This document shows positions 1 through 5,145 of a DNA stretch of 5,145 nucleotides, piece after piece. Location: the NCBI GenBank assembly GCA_036258135.1, contig DATAEG010000020.1, positions 1 through 5,145 of the forward strand, given 5' to 3'. This DNA is from DATAEG01 sp036258135 (GTDB lineage: Bacteria > Actinomycetota > Actinomycetes > Mycobacteriales > Jatrophihabitantaceae). The translations under genes and the position numbers were made by a program. Within the stretch, counting starts at the first letter, position 1, and each line of letters begins with the position of its first letter. Below the pieces are notes generated by a model that was given only the letters and a program-made list of their open reading frames with translations, did not search any database and had not been told where the DNA came from.

Positions 1-14
1 GTAATTCTGTGTAA

Positions 15-1628
15 TCACGCCAGCCCGTGCTCGTAGGCGTAGGCGGTCGCGGCGGCCCGGCTGGGCACTTCCAGCTTGCCGAAGATGTTGCTGACGTGAC
101 GGGCCACCGTCTTCTCGCTGAGCACAAGTTGGTCGGCAATCGTTCGGTTTGTCGCACCGGTGGCGAGGAGTCGGAGCACTTCCAACTCGCGCGGCGAGAG
201 CGGATGGCCAGGCGCGGTTTCGAGCCCGTCAAGAGCGGCCAGGTCGGCGGCCGCGCCGAGCTCCCGCAGCGTGGCCCGGGCGGACTCCCGGGACATCTGC
301 GCCGCGTCGACGTCGCCGACCGCGTCGCAGGCGCGCGCCACGGCGAGCCTGGTCTGAGCGCCCTCGTACGGCGCGTCGACGTCCTGCCAGAGCGTGGCGG
401 CGCTGCGTAGGCAGCCCAGCGCCGCCCGTGCTTCGCCCTCGGCCAGCAGCACCAGGCCCTGGTAGTGATGGGACAGCGCCCGCATATACGGCGCGCGGTC
501 CGGTCCGACGTACTCGGTCAGCCGGTCCAGCCAGGCGCGAGCGCCGGCCACGTCCCCGGTGGTGAGGGCCACGTCGATACGCGCGGCTATAAGCGGTCCG
601 CGGGGCGTCGAGACGTTCGACTCGGTCTCGGCCAGGGCGCGTTCCAGGCCGGCCGCCGCCGCCGCCGGGCGGTCCTGCGCCAGTCGCAGCCGGGCCAAGC
701 CGGGCTGAACCTCGGCGCCAACGGCAGCGGCCTGCTTGTACTCGCGCTCGGCGAGATCCAGGCGCCCGCGTAGTCGGGCCAGTTCAGCGATGCGGTAGTG
801 CGCCCCGCCCGCCAAGGCGCCGGAAAGCCAGGTGCAGGCCCGCTCGGCCTCCTCAGCGGCGTGCGGCCAGTCCCCGCGCAGCTGCATGATTTCGGCTCGG
901 TGCACCAGGCACCAGCCCCGGAACGGGATGAGGCCCGCCTGCTCGTCGATCCACGCGCTGAGTGCCTGCGTCCATTCCTGAGCGCGGCGCAGGTCGTAGC
1001 GTTCCATGCACAACCCGATCACCGAGCAGTAGGCGAGGCCGGTGACCTGCGGAGCGGCCCGGCCGGCCGCCACGTGCACCATCACCTCGTCAGTCGCCGA
1101 CGCGGACTCCCGAGGCCGGTCGAGCATGGCCAGGCACCGGCCAAGGCCGAGGCCGGCGAGCACGAACAGGTCGATTTCCCCGCGCGCCGCCGCGATCTGC
1201 GACATCCGCTCGAACAGCGGGAGGCCGGTCACCGCGTCGCCGGACATCATGGCCCGCACCGCGTCCGGGGCCAGCCGCCACCCTTCCCACCGACCGTCTG
1301 GATCGTCGCCCACCAGCCGGCCGAGACGGGCATCCCAACCAGCGGCCTGGGCCACCTCGCCGCGGTTCTGCAGGTGAAACGCCAGCCAGCACCCGCAGAG
1401 CACCGCCTCCTCTGTCCGGCCCTGGTCGAGATAGAGCTGGTGCGCGCGTTCCCGCAGCGTGACGACCTCGGCGTCGTGACCGAGCAGGAACGCGGCGATC
1501 GCCAGCTGCTCGAGTTCCTCCGGTGGTAGGCCGTGCTCGCGGTCAGCCGCAGAGAGCGCGGCGTACTCCGCTACCCAGTCGTGCGCCTCTGGGCGGGCAG
1601 CGGAGGGAGTTTCGGTCGTCCCCGGCAC
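15..1628 (-). CDS. LuxR-family transcriptional regulator with TPR-like helical N-terminal region
   Basis: A 537-residue protein that probably binds DNA as a transcription factor in the cytoplasm. The last 63 residues (about 475-537) form a LuxR/GerE helix-turn-helix: LSPRELEVLRLLATG opens the domain, and LSEKTVARHVSNIFGKL (about 503-519) carries the recognition helix. Residues about 40-470 are alanine/leucine/arginine-rich paired helices, as in TPR-type scaffolds (for example RGEVAQAAGWDARL and GDVAGARAWLDRL). I see no Walker A motif, so it is not a typical LAL/MalT-type ATPase, and no receiver domain with a phosphorylatable aspartate. The signal it senses is unknown; helical repeats usually bind a peptide, a partner protein or a small ligand. 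The start is GTG at 1628, the most upstream start in frame, preceded by a -10-like hexamer 6 bases away. It lies 31 bases after the small gene ending at 1660 and may share its transcript. The family call is secure, the target genes are not known. Confidence 0.93.
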   Translation of the reverse strand: MPGTTETPSAARPEAHDWVAEYAALSAADREHGLPPEELEQLAIAAFLLGHDAEVVTLRERAHQLYLDQGRTEEAVLCGCWLAFHLQNRGEVAQAAGWDARLGRLVGDDPDGRWEGWRLAPDAVRAMMSGDAVTGLPLFERMSQIAAARGEIDLFVLAGLGLGRCLAMLDRPRESASATDEVMVHVAAGRAAPQVTGLAYCSVIGLCMERYDLRRAQEWTQALSAWIDEQAGLIPFRGWCLVHRAEIMQLRGDWPHAAEEAERACTWLSGALAGGAHYRIAELARLRGRLDLAEREYKQAAAVGAEVQPGLARLRLAQDRPAAAAAGLERALAETESNVSTPRGPLIAARIDVALTTGDVAGARAWLDRLTEYVGPDRAPYMRALSHHYQGLVLLAEGEARAALGCLRSAATLWQDVDAPYEGAQTRLAVARACDAVGDVDAAQMSRESARATLRELGAAADLAALDGLETAPGHPLSPRELEVLRLLATGATNRTIADQLVLSEKTVARHVSNIFGKLEVPSRAAATAYAYEHGLA

Positions 1629-1634
1629 GCGCCA

Positions 1635-1663
1635 AGAATACGGCGGTAGGCCAGCGCGTTCAG
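1635..1663 (-). promoter_or_regulatory. Candidate leaderless promoter of the LuxR-type gene
   Basis: Reading leftward, TATTCT (1640-1635) matches the actinobacterial -10 pattern TANNNT and is followed by 6 bases and then the GTG at 1628, so transcription would start at or beside the start codon. A weak -35, CTGAAC (1663-1658), lies 17 bases further upstream and overlaps the stop codon of the preceding gene. No Shine-Dalgarno sequence is visible. Spacing and hexamer are seen in the sequence; promoter function is inferred. Confidence 0.45.
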
Positions 1664-2034
1664 CGGTAGCGGAAGCCGTCGAAGAAGCGCCGGAAGACTC
1701 CGCCCGGACGAGTCAACGGCGCGCTGGGCGGCGGTGCGGTGGCCGTTCGAGTGGCGATCGGCTTGTCGTAGTCGGTGCGCACGATGGCGTCGATGACCTG
1801 GTCCTGGTCGAAGTCCTCAGAGCCGTCGATCACCGGGACGAAGCCAACCAGCATGCCGTCGCGCATGACCTGCGCCTCCAGGCCGGCGGTGCCGTCGGAA
1901 TCCCAGATCGCCTCACGCCCGTCGCGGAGCACGACCCGGATGCCGAACTGGTACACGCCCACCTTCGCCAGGTAGGCGTTGGTGCCCCGGTCACGCAGCG
2001 CGTCGACGACCTTGCGGGCGCGCATCTCCTCCAT
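1660..2034 (-). CDS. Small unrecognised protein with basic aromatic C-terminal tail
   Basis: A 124-residue protein that I do not recognise. Residues 1-90 look like a compact mixed alpha/beta domain: an N-terminal helix (MRARKVVDALRDRG), strands around VYQFGIRVVL and REAIWDSDG, and a helix near GLEAQVMRDG, ending in an acidic stretch GSEDFDQDQVIDAIV. Residues about 92-110 are a proline/threonine/alanine linker. The last residues, VFRRFFDGFRYR, are basic and aromatic and could touch a membrane or a partner, which is inference. There is no signal peptide or membrane segment, so it is probably cytoplasmic. The start ATG at 2034 has a TANNNT hexamer 8 bases upstream; a second ATG at 2025 would remove only three residues. 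It lies 54 bases after the membrane protein gene and 31 before the LuxR-type gene, all on one strand. Codon use matches the neighbours, so it is very likely a real gene of unknown function. Confidence 0.85.
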   Translation of the reverse strand: MEEMRARKVVDALRDRGTNAYLAKVGVYQFGIRVVLRDGREAIWDSDGTAGLEAQVMRDGMLVGFVPVIDGSEDFDQDQVIDAIVRTDYDKPIATRTATAPPPSAPLTRPGGVFRRFFDGFRYR

Positions 2035-2042
2035 GCGTTGTC

Positions 2043-2048
2043 ACGGTA
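2043..2048 (-). promoter_or_regulatory. Candidate -10 element before the 124-residue gene
   Basis: Reading leftward, TACCGT (2048-2043) fits TANNNT and ends 8 bases before the ATG at 2034, giving a leaderless or nearly leaderless transcript. It is part of the 8-base palindrome CGGTACCG (2044-2051 plus its neighbour). No good -35 hexamer is visible at 16-18 bases. This is weaker than the elements before the other two leftward genes. Confidence 0.3.
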
Positions 2049-2088
2049 CCGAGCTTGACGGGAGGCTGCCCTCGACGGCCGGGCCCTC

Positions 2089-3036
2089 TCAAGATTCCGG
2101 CCAGGGCCGACGCGGGGGTTCCTCGGCCTGACCCGACGGCGCGGACGGCTCCGGGGACCCGGACGGACCGGTGGCGGGGAGCTCTTGAGTCGCGGACTGG
2201 GCTCCCTCGGACGGCACGGTGGGCCGCTCCGGCTCTGGCGGCGGTGCGTATAGGCGGTGCTGTTGGGTCGGGGCGTCCTCGGTGACGGGCACCCCGGCGG
2301 GCGGCTCGGACGTCGCCGCTTCGTCGCCCTCTGTGGTGGGCATGGCCTGCGTCCGGGTCGCCGCCTCCTCGGGTGACCAGCCGTACGCGGCGAGCTCGGG
2401 ATTCCCGGCACCCGCCCCAACCGTGGCTGCGGGTGGCGCGCTCAGGTCCGGCGCACGCGGCGGGAAGAACGCGTCCTCCGGCCGCGCTGGCTCCTCAATC
2501 GGCTCGGCCCGCTGCCCCATGGTGATCAAGGCGCACAGCAAGGCGGCGATGAATCCGACGCAGAGTGCCCACATGATCACCCGGGCGGCGGGCCCTTCGA
2601 TCACCGACCACCAGAACCGGGTAGTGCCCAGCGGGTTGGCCCGGCCGCCGAACAACCCGGGATATGAGATGAACGTGCCGACCATCGAGGCGACGACGGC
2701 GCTGAGCATCTCCAGGCCCCATATGGCGAAGAACGGTCCAAAGAATCCGCGCGGACGACGCTGCGAGTTGATGACGACCCACGTCAAGAGGAACACGAGA
2801 ATGACGACCGAGGCGCTGGCGATCACCTCGCCGAGGCGCAGGTTCTGATCGCCGGACCAGTGGCTCAACCGCCAGCGGAACGCCACCGGCACCTGCTTGA
2901 TCGTCGCGTTCGCGCCGTTACTCGAGGACTTGATGGCGACGTGGTCGTAGTACCACTGGTTTCCCGCCGCCGCGATGACTACGAGGTTCACCACGGCCGC
3001 TACCGCCGCGACGACGACTGCGCCTTTTCGTTCCAT
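2089..3036 (-). CDS. Four-helix membrane protein with proline-rich cytoplasmic tail
   Basis: A 315-residue protein that I do not recognise. Four hydrophobic segments are visible: about 5-24 (VVVAAVAAVVNLVVIAAAG), 69-89 (VIASASVVILVFLLTWVVI), 98-123 (FFGPFFAIWGLEMLSAVVAS and onward) and 150-173 (VIMWALCVGFIAALLCALI). The basic MERK start and the QRRPR loop at 92-96 follow the positive-inside rule and place both ends in the cytoplasm, with outer loops at about 25-68 and 124-149. Residues about 178-315 form a low-complexity tail rich in proline, glutamate, serine and alanine (APPPEPERP, ATGPSGSPEPSAPSG), probably disordered. No enzyme or transporter motif is visible. The ATG at 3036 is preceded by a good -10 element 6 bases upstream. 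It is the first gene of the leftward group and diverges from the small gene at 3130. A scaffold or sensor role is possible but unproven. Confidence 0.88.
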   Translation of the reverse strand: MERKGAVVVAAVAAVVNLVVIAAAGNQWYYDHVAIKSSSNGANATIKQVPVAFRWRLSHWSGDQNLRLGEVIASASVVILVFLLTWVVINSQRRPRGFFGPFFAIWGLEMLSAVVASMVGTFISYPGLFGGRANPLGTTRFWWSVIEGPAARVIMWALCVGFIAALLCALITMGQRAEPIEEPARPEDAFFPPRAPDLSAPPAATVGAGAGNPELAAYGWSPEEAATRTQAMPTTEGDEAATSEPPAGVPVTEDAPTQQHRLYAPPPEPERPTVPSEGAQSATQELPATGPSGSPEPSAPSGQAEEPPRRPWPES

Positions 3037-3042
3037 ATCCGC

Positions 3043-3071
3043 AGGATAGGTCCGAGGGCGGCGTCGGTCCG
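3043..3071 (-). promoter_or_regulatory. Candidate leaderless promoter of the membrane protein gene
   Basis: Reading leftward, TATCCT (3048-3043) fits TANNNT and ends exactly 6 bases before the ATG at 3036, so the first transcribed base would be at or beside the A of ATG. CGGACC (3071-3066), 17 bases upstream, keeps the central GAC of the TTGACA -35 consensus. No ribosome binding site is present. The layout matches the element before the LuxR-type gene. Confidence 0.5.
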
Positions 3072-3129
3072 GTAGCCGAGCTCGCGGCGTGGCCGGGTGT
3101 TTGATGGACGAGTGGACGTTACCGGCTGG

Positions 3130-3405
3130 ATGAGCGGCCAGGTCTTCCTACAGACCGTCGACGAGAACGAGGTCTCGCAGGTCAGCGCCTTCCTCGCGTC
3201 TCGGGGACTGGCGAGTCAGGTGATGACGATGAGCGAGCAGATGGTCCTGGATCCGGCTGAGCCCGCGTCGGCCGTGACCACCACCAGCTACAGCATCATG
3301 GTGCAACTGAGCGGCTTCCCGCAGATGGTCAGCCAAGCTCTCGCCGATCTCATGCAACGCGCGCACGGCGGCAGCTGGGAGCTGGCGGACCCCTCAGAGG
3401 GCTGA
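3130..3405 (+). CDS. Small unrecognised protein divergent from the membrane protein gene
   Basis: A 91-residue soluble protein from ATG 3130 that I do not recognise. It starts MSGQVFLQTVDENEVSQVSAFL and contains a probable strand-helix unit, a threonine/serine/alanine-rich central stretch (PASAVTTTSYSIMVQL) and a C-terminal helix (QMVSQALADLMQRAHGG). The pattern suggests a small alpha/beta fold, but I see no catalytic motif, metal site, signal peptide or membrane segment. The frame is open back to GTG codons at 3112 and 3097, which would give 97 or 102 residues. I prefer 3130 because the codons before it have markedly less G/C at the third position than those after it, and they lie in the divergent promoter region. 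No start has a clear Shine-Dalgarno site. It ends just inside a terminator-like hairpin, so it may be its own transcript rather than part of the protease operon. Confidence 0.75.
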   Translation: MSGQVFLQTVDENEVSQVSAFLASRGLASQVMTMSEQMVLDPAEPASAVTTTSYSIMVQLSGFPQMVSQALADLMQRAHGGSWELADPSEG

Positions 3406-3424
3406 TTCGGGACGTCCTTGTTTT
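3387..3424 (+). terminator. Possible intrinsic terminator after the 91-residue gene
   Basis: A hairpin spans the stop codon. GGAC (3387-3390) pairs with GTCC (3414-3417), CCC (3391-3393) with GGG (3409-3411), and TCAG (3394-3397) with CTGA (3402-3405), closing an AGGG loop. The 3' arm carries two bulges, TTC and AC. It is followed at once by TTGTTTT (3418-3424), the most T-rich run in this part of the window. The bulges and the interrupted T run lower confidence; the location between two genes supports the call. Confidence 0.4.
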
Positions 3425-3436
3425 CACAGGATCGAC

Positions 3437-3462
3437 CCATGGAACGCTCAGCGTTCACATGG
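3437..3462. promoter_or_regulatory. Near-perfect inverted repeat upstream of the HtrA-like protease gene
   Basis: GAACGCT (3442-3448) and AGCGTTC (3450-3456) are perfect inverted copies around a single C. The symmetry continues outward as CCATG (3437-3441) and CATGG (3458-3462) after one extra A at 3457, giving 12-base arms. It is centred about 36 bases before the protease start, where an operator would sit. It could bind a dimeric repressor or activator, or fold as an RNA hairpin in the leader. It does not match LexA boxes (wrong spacing between GAAC and GTTC), CIRCE or the HspR HAIR element. The repeat is seen directly; its regulatory role is inferred. Confidence 0.5.
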
Positions 3463-3484
3463 ACCCGGCCCCGACGCTGGGTGC

Positions 3485-4771
3485 ATGCCCGACGAGAGCA
3501 CGCCTCAGACCCCGCAGCCTGCGGAACCCGGCCAGGCTCCACAACCGCCCACCGCAGAGCCGCCGGTCACGCTTCCGCCTGCGGTGCCGAGCTGGTACCC
3601 CTCTTACTACGGGACCGGGCCGGCTTTTCCGCAGTCGACTCCCGCCTCCCCCCAGGCCGAGCCTGTCTACGTCGCGGCGGCGCCGGCGGCCAAGCCGACC
3701 CGGGCCCGATCGACGGTCGTGGCCGCGGTGCTGGCCGGGGTTCTGGCCGGCGGTGGCGCCGGGGCGGCCGTCGTGGCCGCGACCGACAACAGCTCGTCGA
3801 CGAACGCGGTGAGCAGCACCACCGTCCCGGCCTCAGTCTCAGCAAAGCTCGACGGCACCATTTCCGCGGCCGCCGACAAGATCATCCCCAGCGTCGTCAC
3901 CATCAGCGTGACCGGCGGCCAGGAGTCCGGCATCGGTTCCGGCGTAGTCATCAAGTCCGGCGGCTACATCCTCACGAACGACCACGTGGTGTCGGTGGCT
4001 GCGAACGGCGGGTCGATCAAGGTCGAGTCCTACGACGGCCGGACCGCGTCGGCCACCGTCGTCGGGCGGGACAGCTCCGACGACCTGGCCGTGATCAAGA
4101 CCAACCTGACTGGGCTCAAGGTGGCCAGCTTCGCCTCGTCGTCATCGCTCCAAGTGGGCCAGACCGTGGTGGCCGTAGGCGCGCCGCTGGGCCTGTCCGA
4201 CACGGTGACCTCCGGGATCGTGAGTTCCCTGGCCCGCACGGTCCGCTCCGGTGACAACGACCAGGCCGTGTTCGCGGCTGTGCAGACCGACGCCGCGATC
4301 AATCCTGGCAACTCCGGCGGTCCCCTGGTCGACCTGAACGGCAACGTGGTCGGCATCAACGCCGCCATCGCCAGCACCTCCAATCCCGGCGTGACCATCC
4401 CGGGCCAGGAGAGCCAGTCCGGCAGCATTGGGATCGGCTTCGCCATCCCGTCGGACGAGGCGTCGCGGGTGGCCAGCGGTCTCATCGCCCACGGCACCGC
4501 TACGCACGCCAGCCTTGGGGTCACCGTCCGGGGCAACGCAAACAGCACGACCGGGGCCGTGATCGTCTCCGTCAAGAGCGGCTCGGCCGCGGCCAAGGCC
4601 GGCCTCAAGGCGGGCGATGTCGTCACCGGCGTCGACTCCTTCCGGGTGCAAACCGGCGACGACCTGATCGCGCTGGTCCGCTCGCACGCCCCGGGCAACA
4701 AGATCGACGTCCACTACACCCGCGGCGGCAAGTCCGCGTCCACCTCGGTAACGCTGGGTAGCGCCAGCTGA
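3485..4771 (+). CDS. HtrA/DegP-type membrane-anchored serine protease with PDZ domain
   Basis: A 428-residue trypsin-like protease of the HtrA family, which degrades or refolds damaged proteins outside the cytoplasmic membrane. Residues 1-74 are a proline/glutamine-rich cytoplasmic tail. About 75-99 (STVVAAVLAGVLAGGGAGAAVVAA) is a single membrane anchor, and 100-125 a serine/threonine-rich linker. The protease domain follows, with the full triad visible: His167 in TNDHVV, Asp200 in SSDDLAVIK and Ser277 in NPGNSGGPL. Residues about 342-425 form one PDZ domain (LGVTV, then SAAAKAGLKAGDVVTGVDS). Length and order match actinobacterial HtrA proteins. The symbol is left blank because these genomes usually carry several paralogues. 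ATG 3485 is the most upstream start in this frame; the Shine-Dalgarno match is poor. An inverted repeat lies in its leader, and an AidB-like gene follows after 24 bases, so the two may be co-transcribed. Confidence 0.95.
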   Translation: MPDESTPQTPQPAEPGQAPQPPTAEPPVTLPPAVPSWYPSYYGTGPAFPQSTPASPQAEPVYVAAAPAAKPTRARSTVVAAVLAGVLAGGGAGAAVVAATDNSSSTNAVSSTTVPASVSAKLDGTISAAADKIIPSVVTISVTGGQESGIGSGVVIKSGGYILTNDHVVSVAANGGSIKVESYDGRTASATVVGRDSSDDLAVIKTNLTGLKVASFASSSSLQVGQTVVAVGAPLGLSDTVTSGIVSSLARTVRSGDNDQAVFAAVQTDAAINPGNSGGPLVDLNGNVVGINAAIASTSNPGVTIPGQESQSGSIGIGFAIPSDEASRVASGLIAHGTATHASLGVTVRGNANSTTGAVIVSVKSGSAAAKAGLKAGDVVTGVDSFRVQTGDDLIALVRSHAPGNKIDVHYTRGGKSASTSVTLGSAS

Positions 4772-4795
4772 GCCTGCGTCGTCACACTGCACGGT

Positions 4796-5145
4796 GTGGC
4801 GACGCACGAGGTGACCAACGTCCCACCGCTCTGGTCGGGCGTGAATGTCTTCGGTGCCGACCAGGCGCTAGCAGACCGCCTGGTCGGCACCGAGCCCAAC
4901 GCGAGGCTCAAGGCGCTCGGCGCTCTGGCGGGCAGCGCCCAAGCTGCGGAATGGTCCCGGCAGGCCAACACCTACACACCGGTCCTGCGCACCCATGACC
5001 GCCTCGGCCGGCGCATCGACGAGGTCGAGTTCCATCCGGCCTGGCACGAGCTGATGACGGTGGCCGTCGAGCACGGCCTGCACGGCGCGCCGTGGGCGTC
5101 GGACTCGCCAGCGGCGCACCTGATGCGGGCCGTTGGTTTCTTCGT
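4796..5145 (+). CDS. aidB: AidB-like acyl-CoA dehydrogenase family protein, N-terminal part (cut by window end)
   Basis: An open frame from GTG 4796 runs off the right edge after 116 complete codons with no stop. Translation begins MATHEVTNVPPLWSGVNVFG and contains SRQANTYTPVLRTHD (about 54-68) followed by GRRIDEVEFHPAWHELM (about 71-87). The latter closely matches the distinctive N-terminal region of E. coli AidB as I recall it (RRLDDVRFHPAWHLLM), which ordinary acyl-CoA dehydrogenases lack. AidB is a FAD-containing, DNA-binding member of the acyl-CoA dehydrogenase superfamily, induced by alkylation stress in E. coli; full proteins are about 540 residues, so roughly four fifths is missing here. 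The flavin site and catalytic region lie beyond the window. GTG 4794 is out of frame and stops quickly, and no other start lies nearby. The gap to the protease stop is 24 bases with no terminator. The family call is strong; strict orthology to aidB is less certain. Confidence 0.88.
   Translation, partial: MATHEVTNVPPLWSGVNVFGADQALADRLVGTEPNARLKALGALAGSAQAAEWSRQANTYTPVLRTHDRLGRRIDEVEFHPAWHELMTVAVEHGLHGAPWASDSPAAHLMRAVGFF

Noticed and set aside
798..1529. Plus-strand open frame opposite the LuxR-type gene
   Set aside because: Its composition is histidine/arginine/proline-rich with no domain, and the opposite strand encodes a clear regulator with a helix-turn-helix.
2035..2088. Possible terminator between the membrane protein gene and the 124-residue gene
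   Set aside because: The only stem found is a four-base GAGG/CCTC pair with no T run, so no terminator is supported.
3077..3084. CGAGCTCG palindrome in the divergent region
   Set aside because: An eight-base GC-rich palindrome is common by chance here and does not extend further.
3441..3455. GGAAC and CGTT read as an ECF sigma-factor promoter for the protease
   Set aside because: Only six bases separate the two elements, against roughly 15-19 in ECF promoters, and no alternative -10 lies at the right distance.
3442..3456. The inverted repeat read as a LexA (SOS) box
   Set aside because: Actinobacterial LexA sites have GAAC and GTTC separated by four bases; here seven bases separate them.
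3418..4254. Long open plus-strand frame overlapping the protease gene
   Set aside because: It reads arginine/glycine-rich low-complexity protein in a different frame from the HtrA domains, with no recognisable motif; high GC content keeps such shadow frames open.
4030..4701. Minus-strand open frame opposite the protease domain
   Set aside because: It lies entirely opposite the conserved catalytic and PDZ regions and has no motif of its own, so it is a strand shadow.
4783..4798. CACAC/GTGTG dyad across the start of the AidB-like gene
   Set aside because: The arms are only five bases with a six-base centre that is not symmetric, too short to separate from chance in this sequence.

Overview
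This is a high-GC window with strong G/C preference at third codon positions. The protein types fit an actinomycete: a membrane-anchored HtrA protease with a proline-rich cytoplasmic N-terminus, a LuxR-type regulator built on helical repeats, and genes that seem to lack Shine-Dalgarno sites. I cannot name a genus from the sequence alone. The window holds six protein genes, five complete and one cut by the right edge. I see no RNA gene, mobile element or CRISPR array.

Left half, minus strand. Three genes read leftward in the order 3036-2089, 2034-1660 and 1628-15. They encode a four-helix membrane protein with a long proline-rich cytoplasmic tail, a small unrecognised protein with a basic aromatic C-terminus, and a large LuxR-family regulator made of TPR-like helices ending in a helix-turn-helix. 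The gaps are 54 and 31 bases, so co-transcription is possible. However, each start codon has a TANNNT hexamer 6 to 8 bases upstream and no convincing ribosome binding site, which suggests leaderless transcripts starting at or next to each start codon.

Right half, plus strand. A short divergent region (3037-3129) separates the leftward group from a small unrecognised gene at 3130-3405. That gene ends in a bulged hairpin followed by TTGTTTT, a plausible terminator. Next comes a near-perfect inverted repeat (3437-3462), the best operator candidate in the window, and then an HtrA/DegP-type serine protease with an intact catalytic triad and a PDZ domain (3485-4771). Only 24 bases further on, an AidB-like acyl-CoA dehydrogenase begins with GTG at 4796 and runs off the window.

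Functionally, the two recognisable plus-strand genes both belong to families linked to stress: extracytoplasmic protein quality control (HtrA) and alkylation or flavin-dependent protection (AidB). Their joint regulation is inference from proximity only. I see no clear evidence for a wholly new system. The most worthwhile leads are the dyad upstream of the protease, the repeated leaderless promoter layout, and the pair of unrecognised genes next to the membrane protein.
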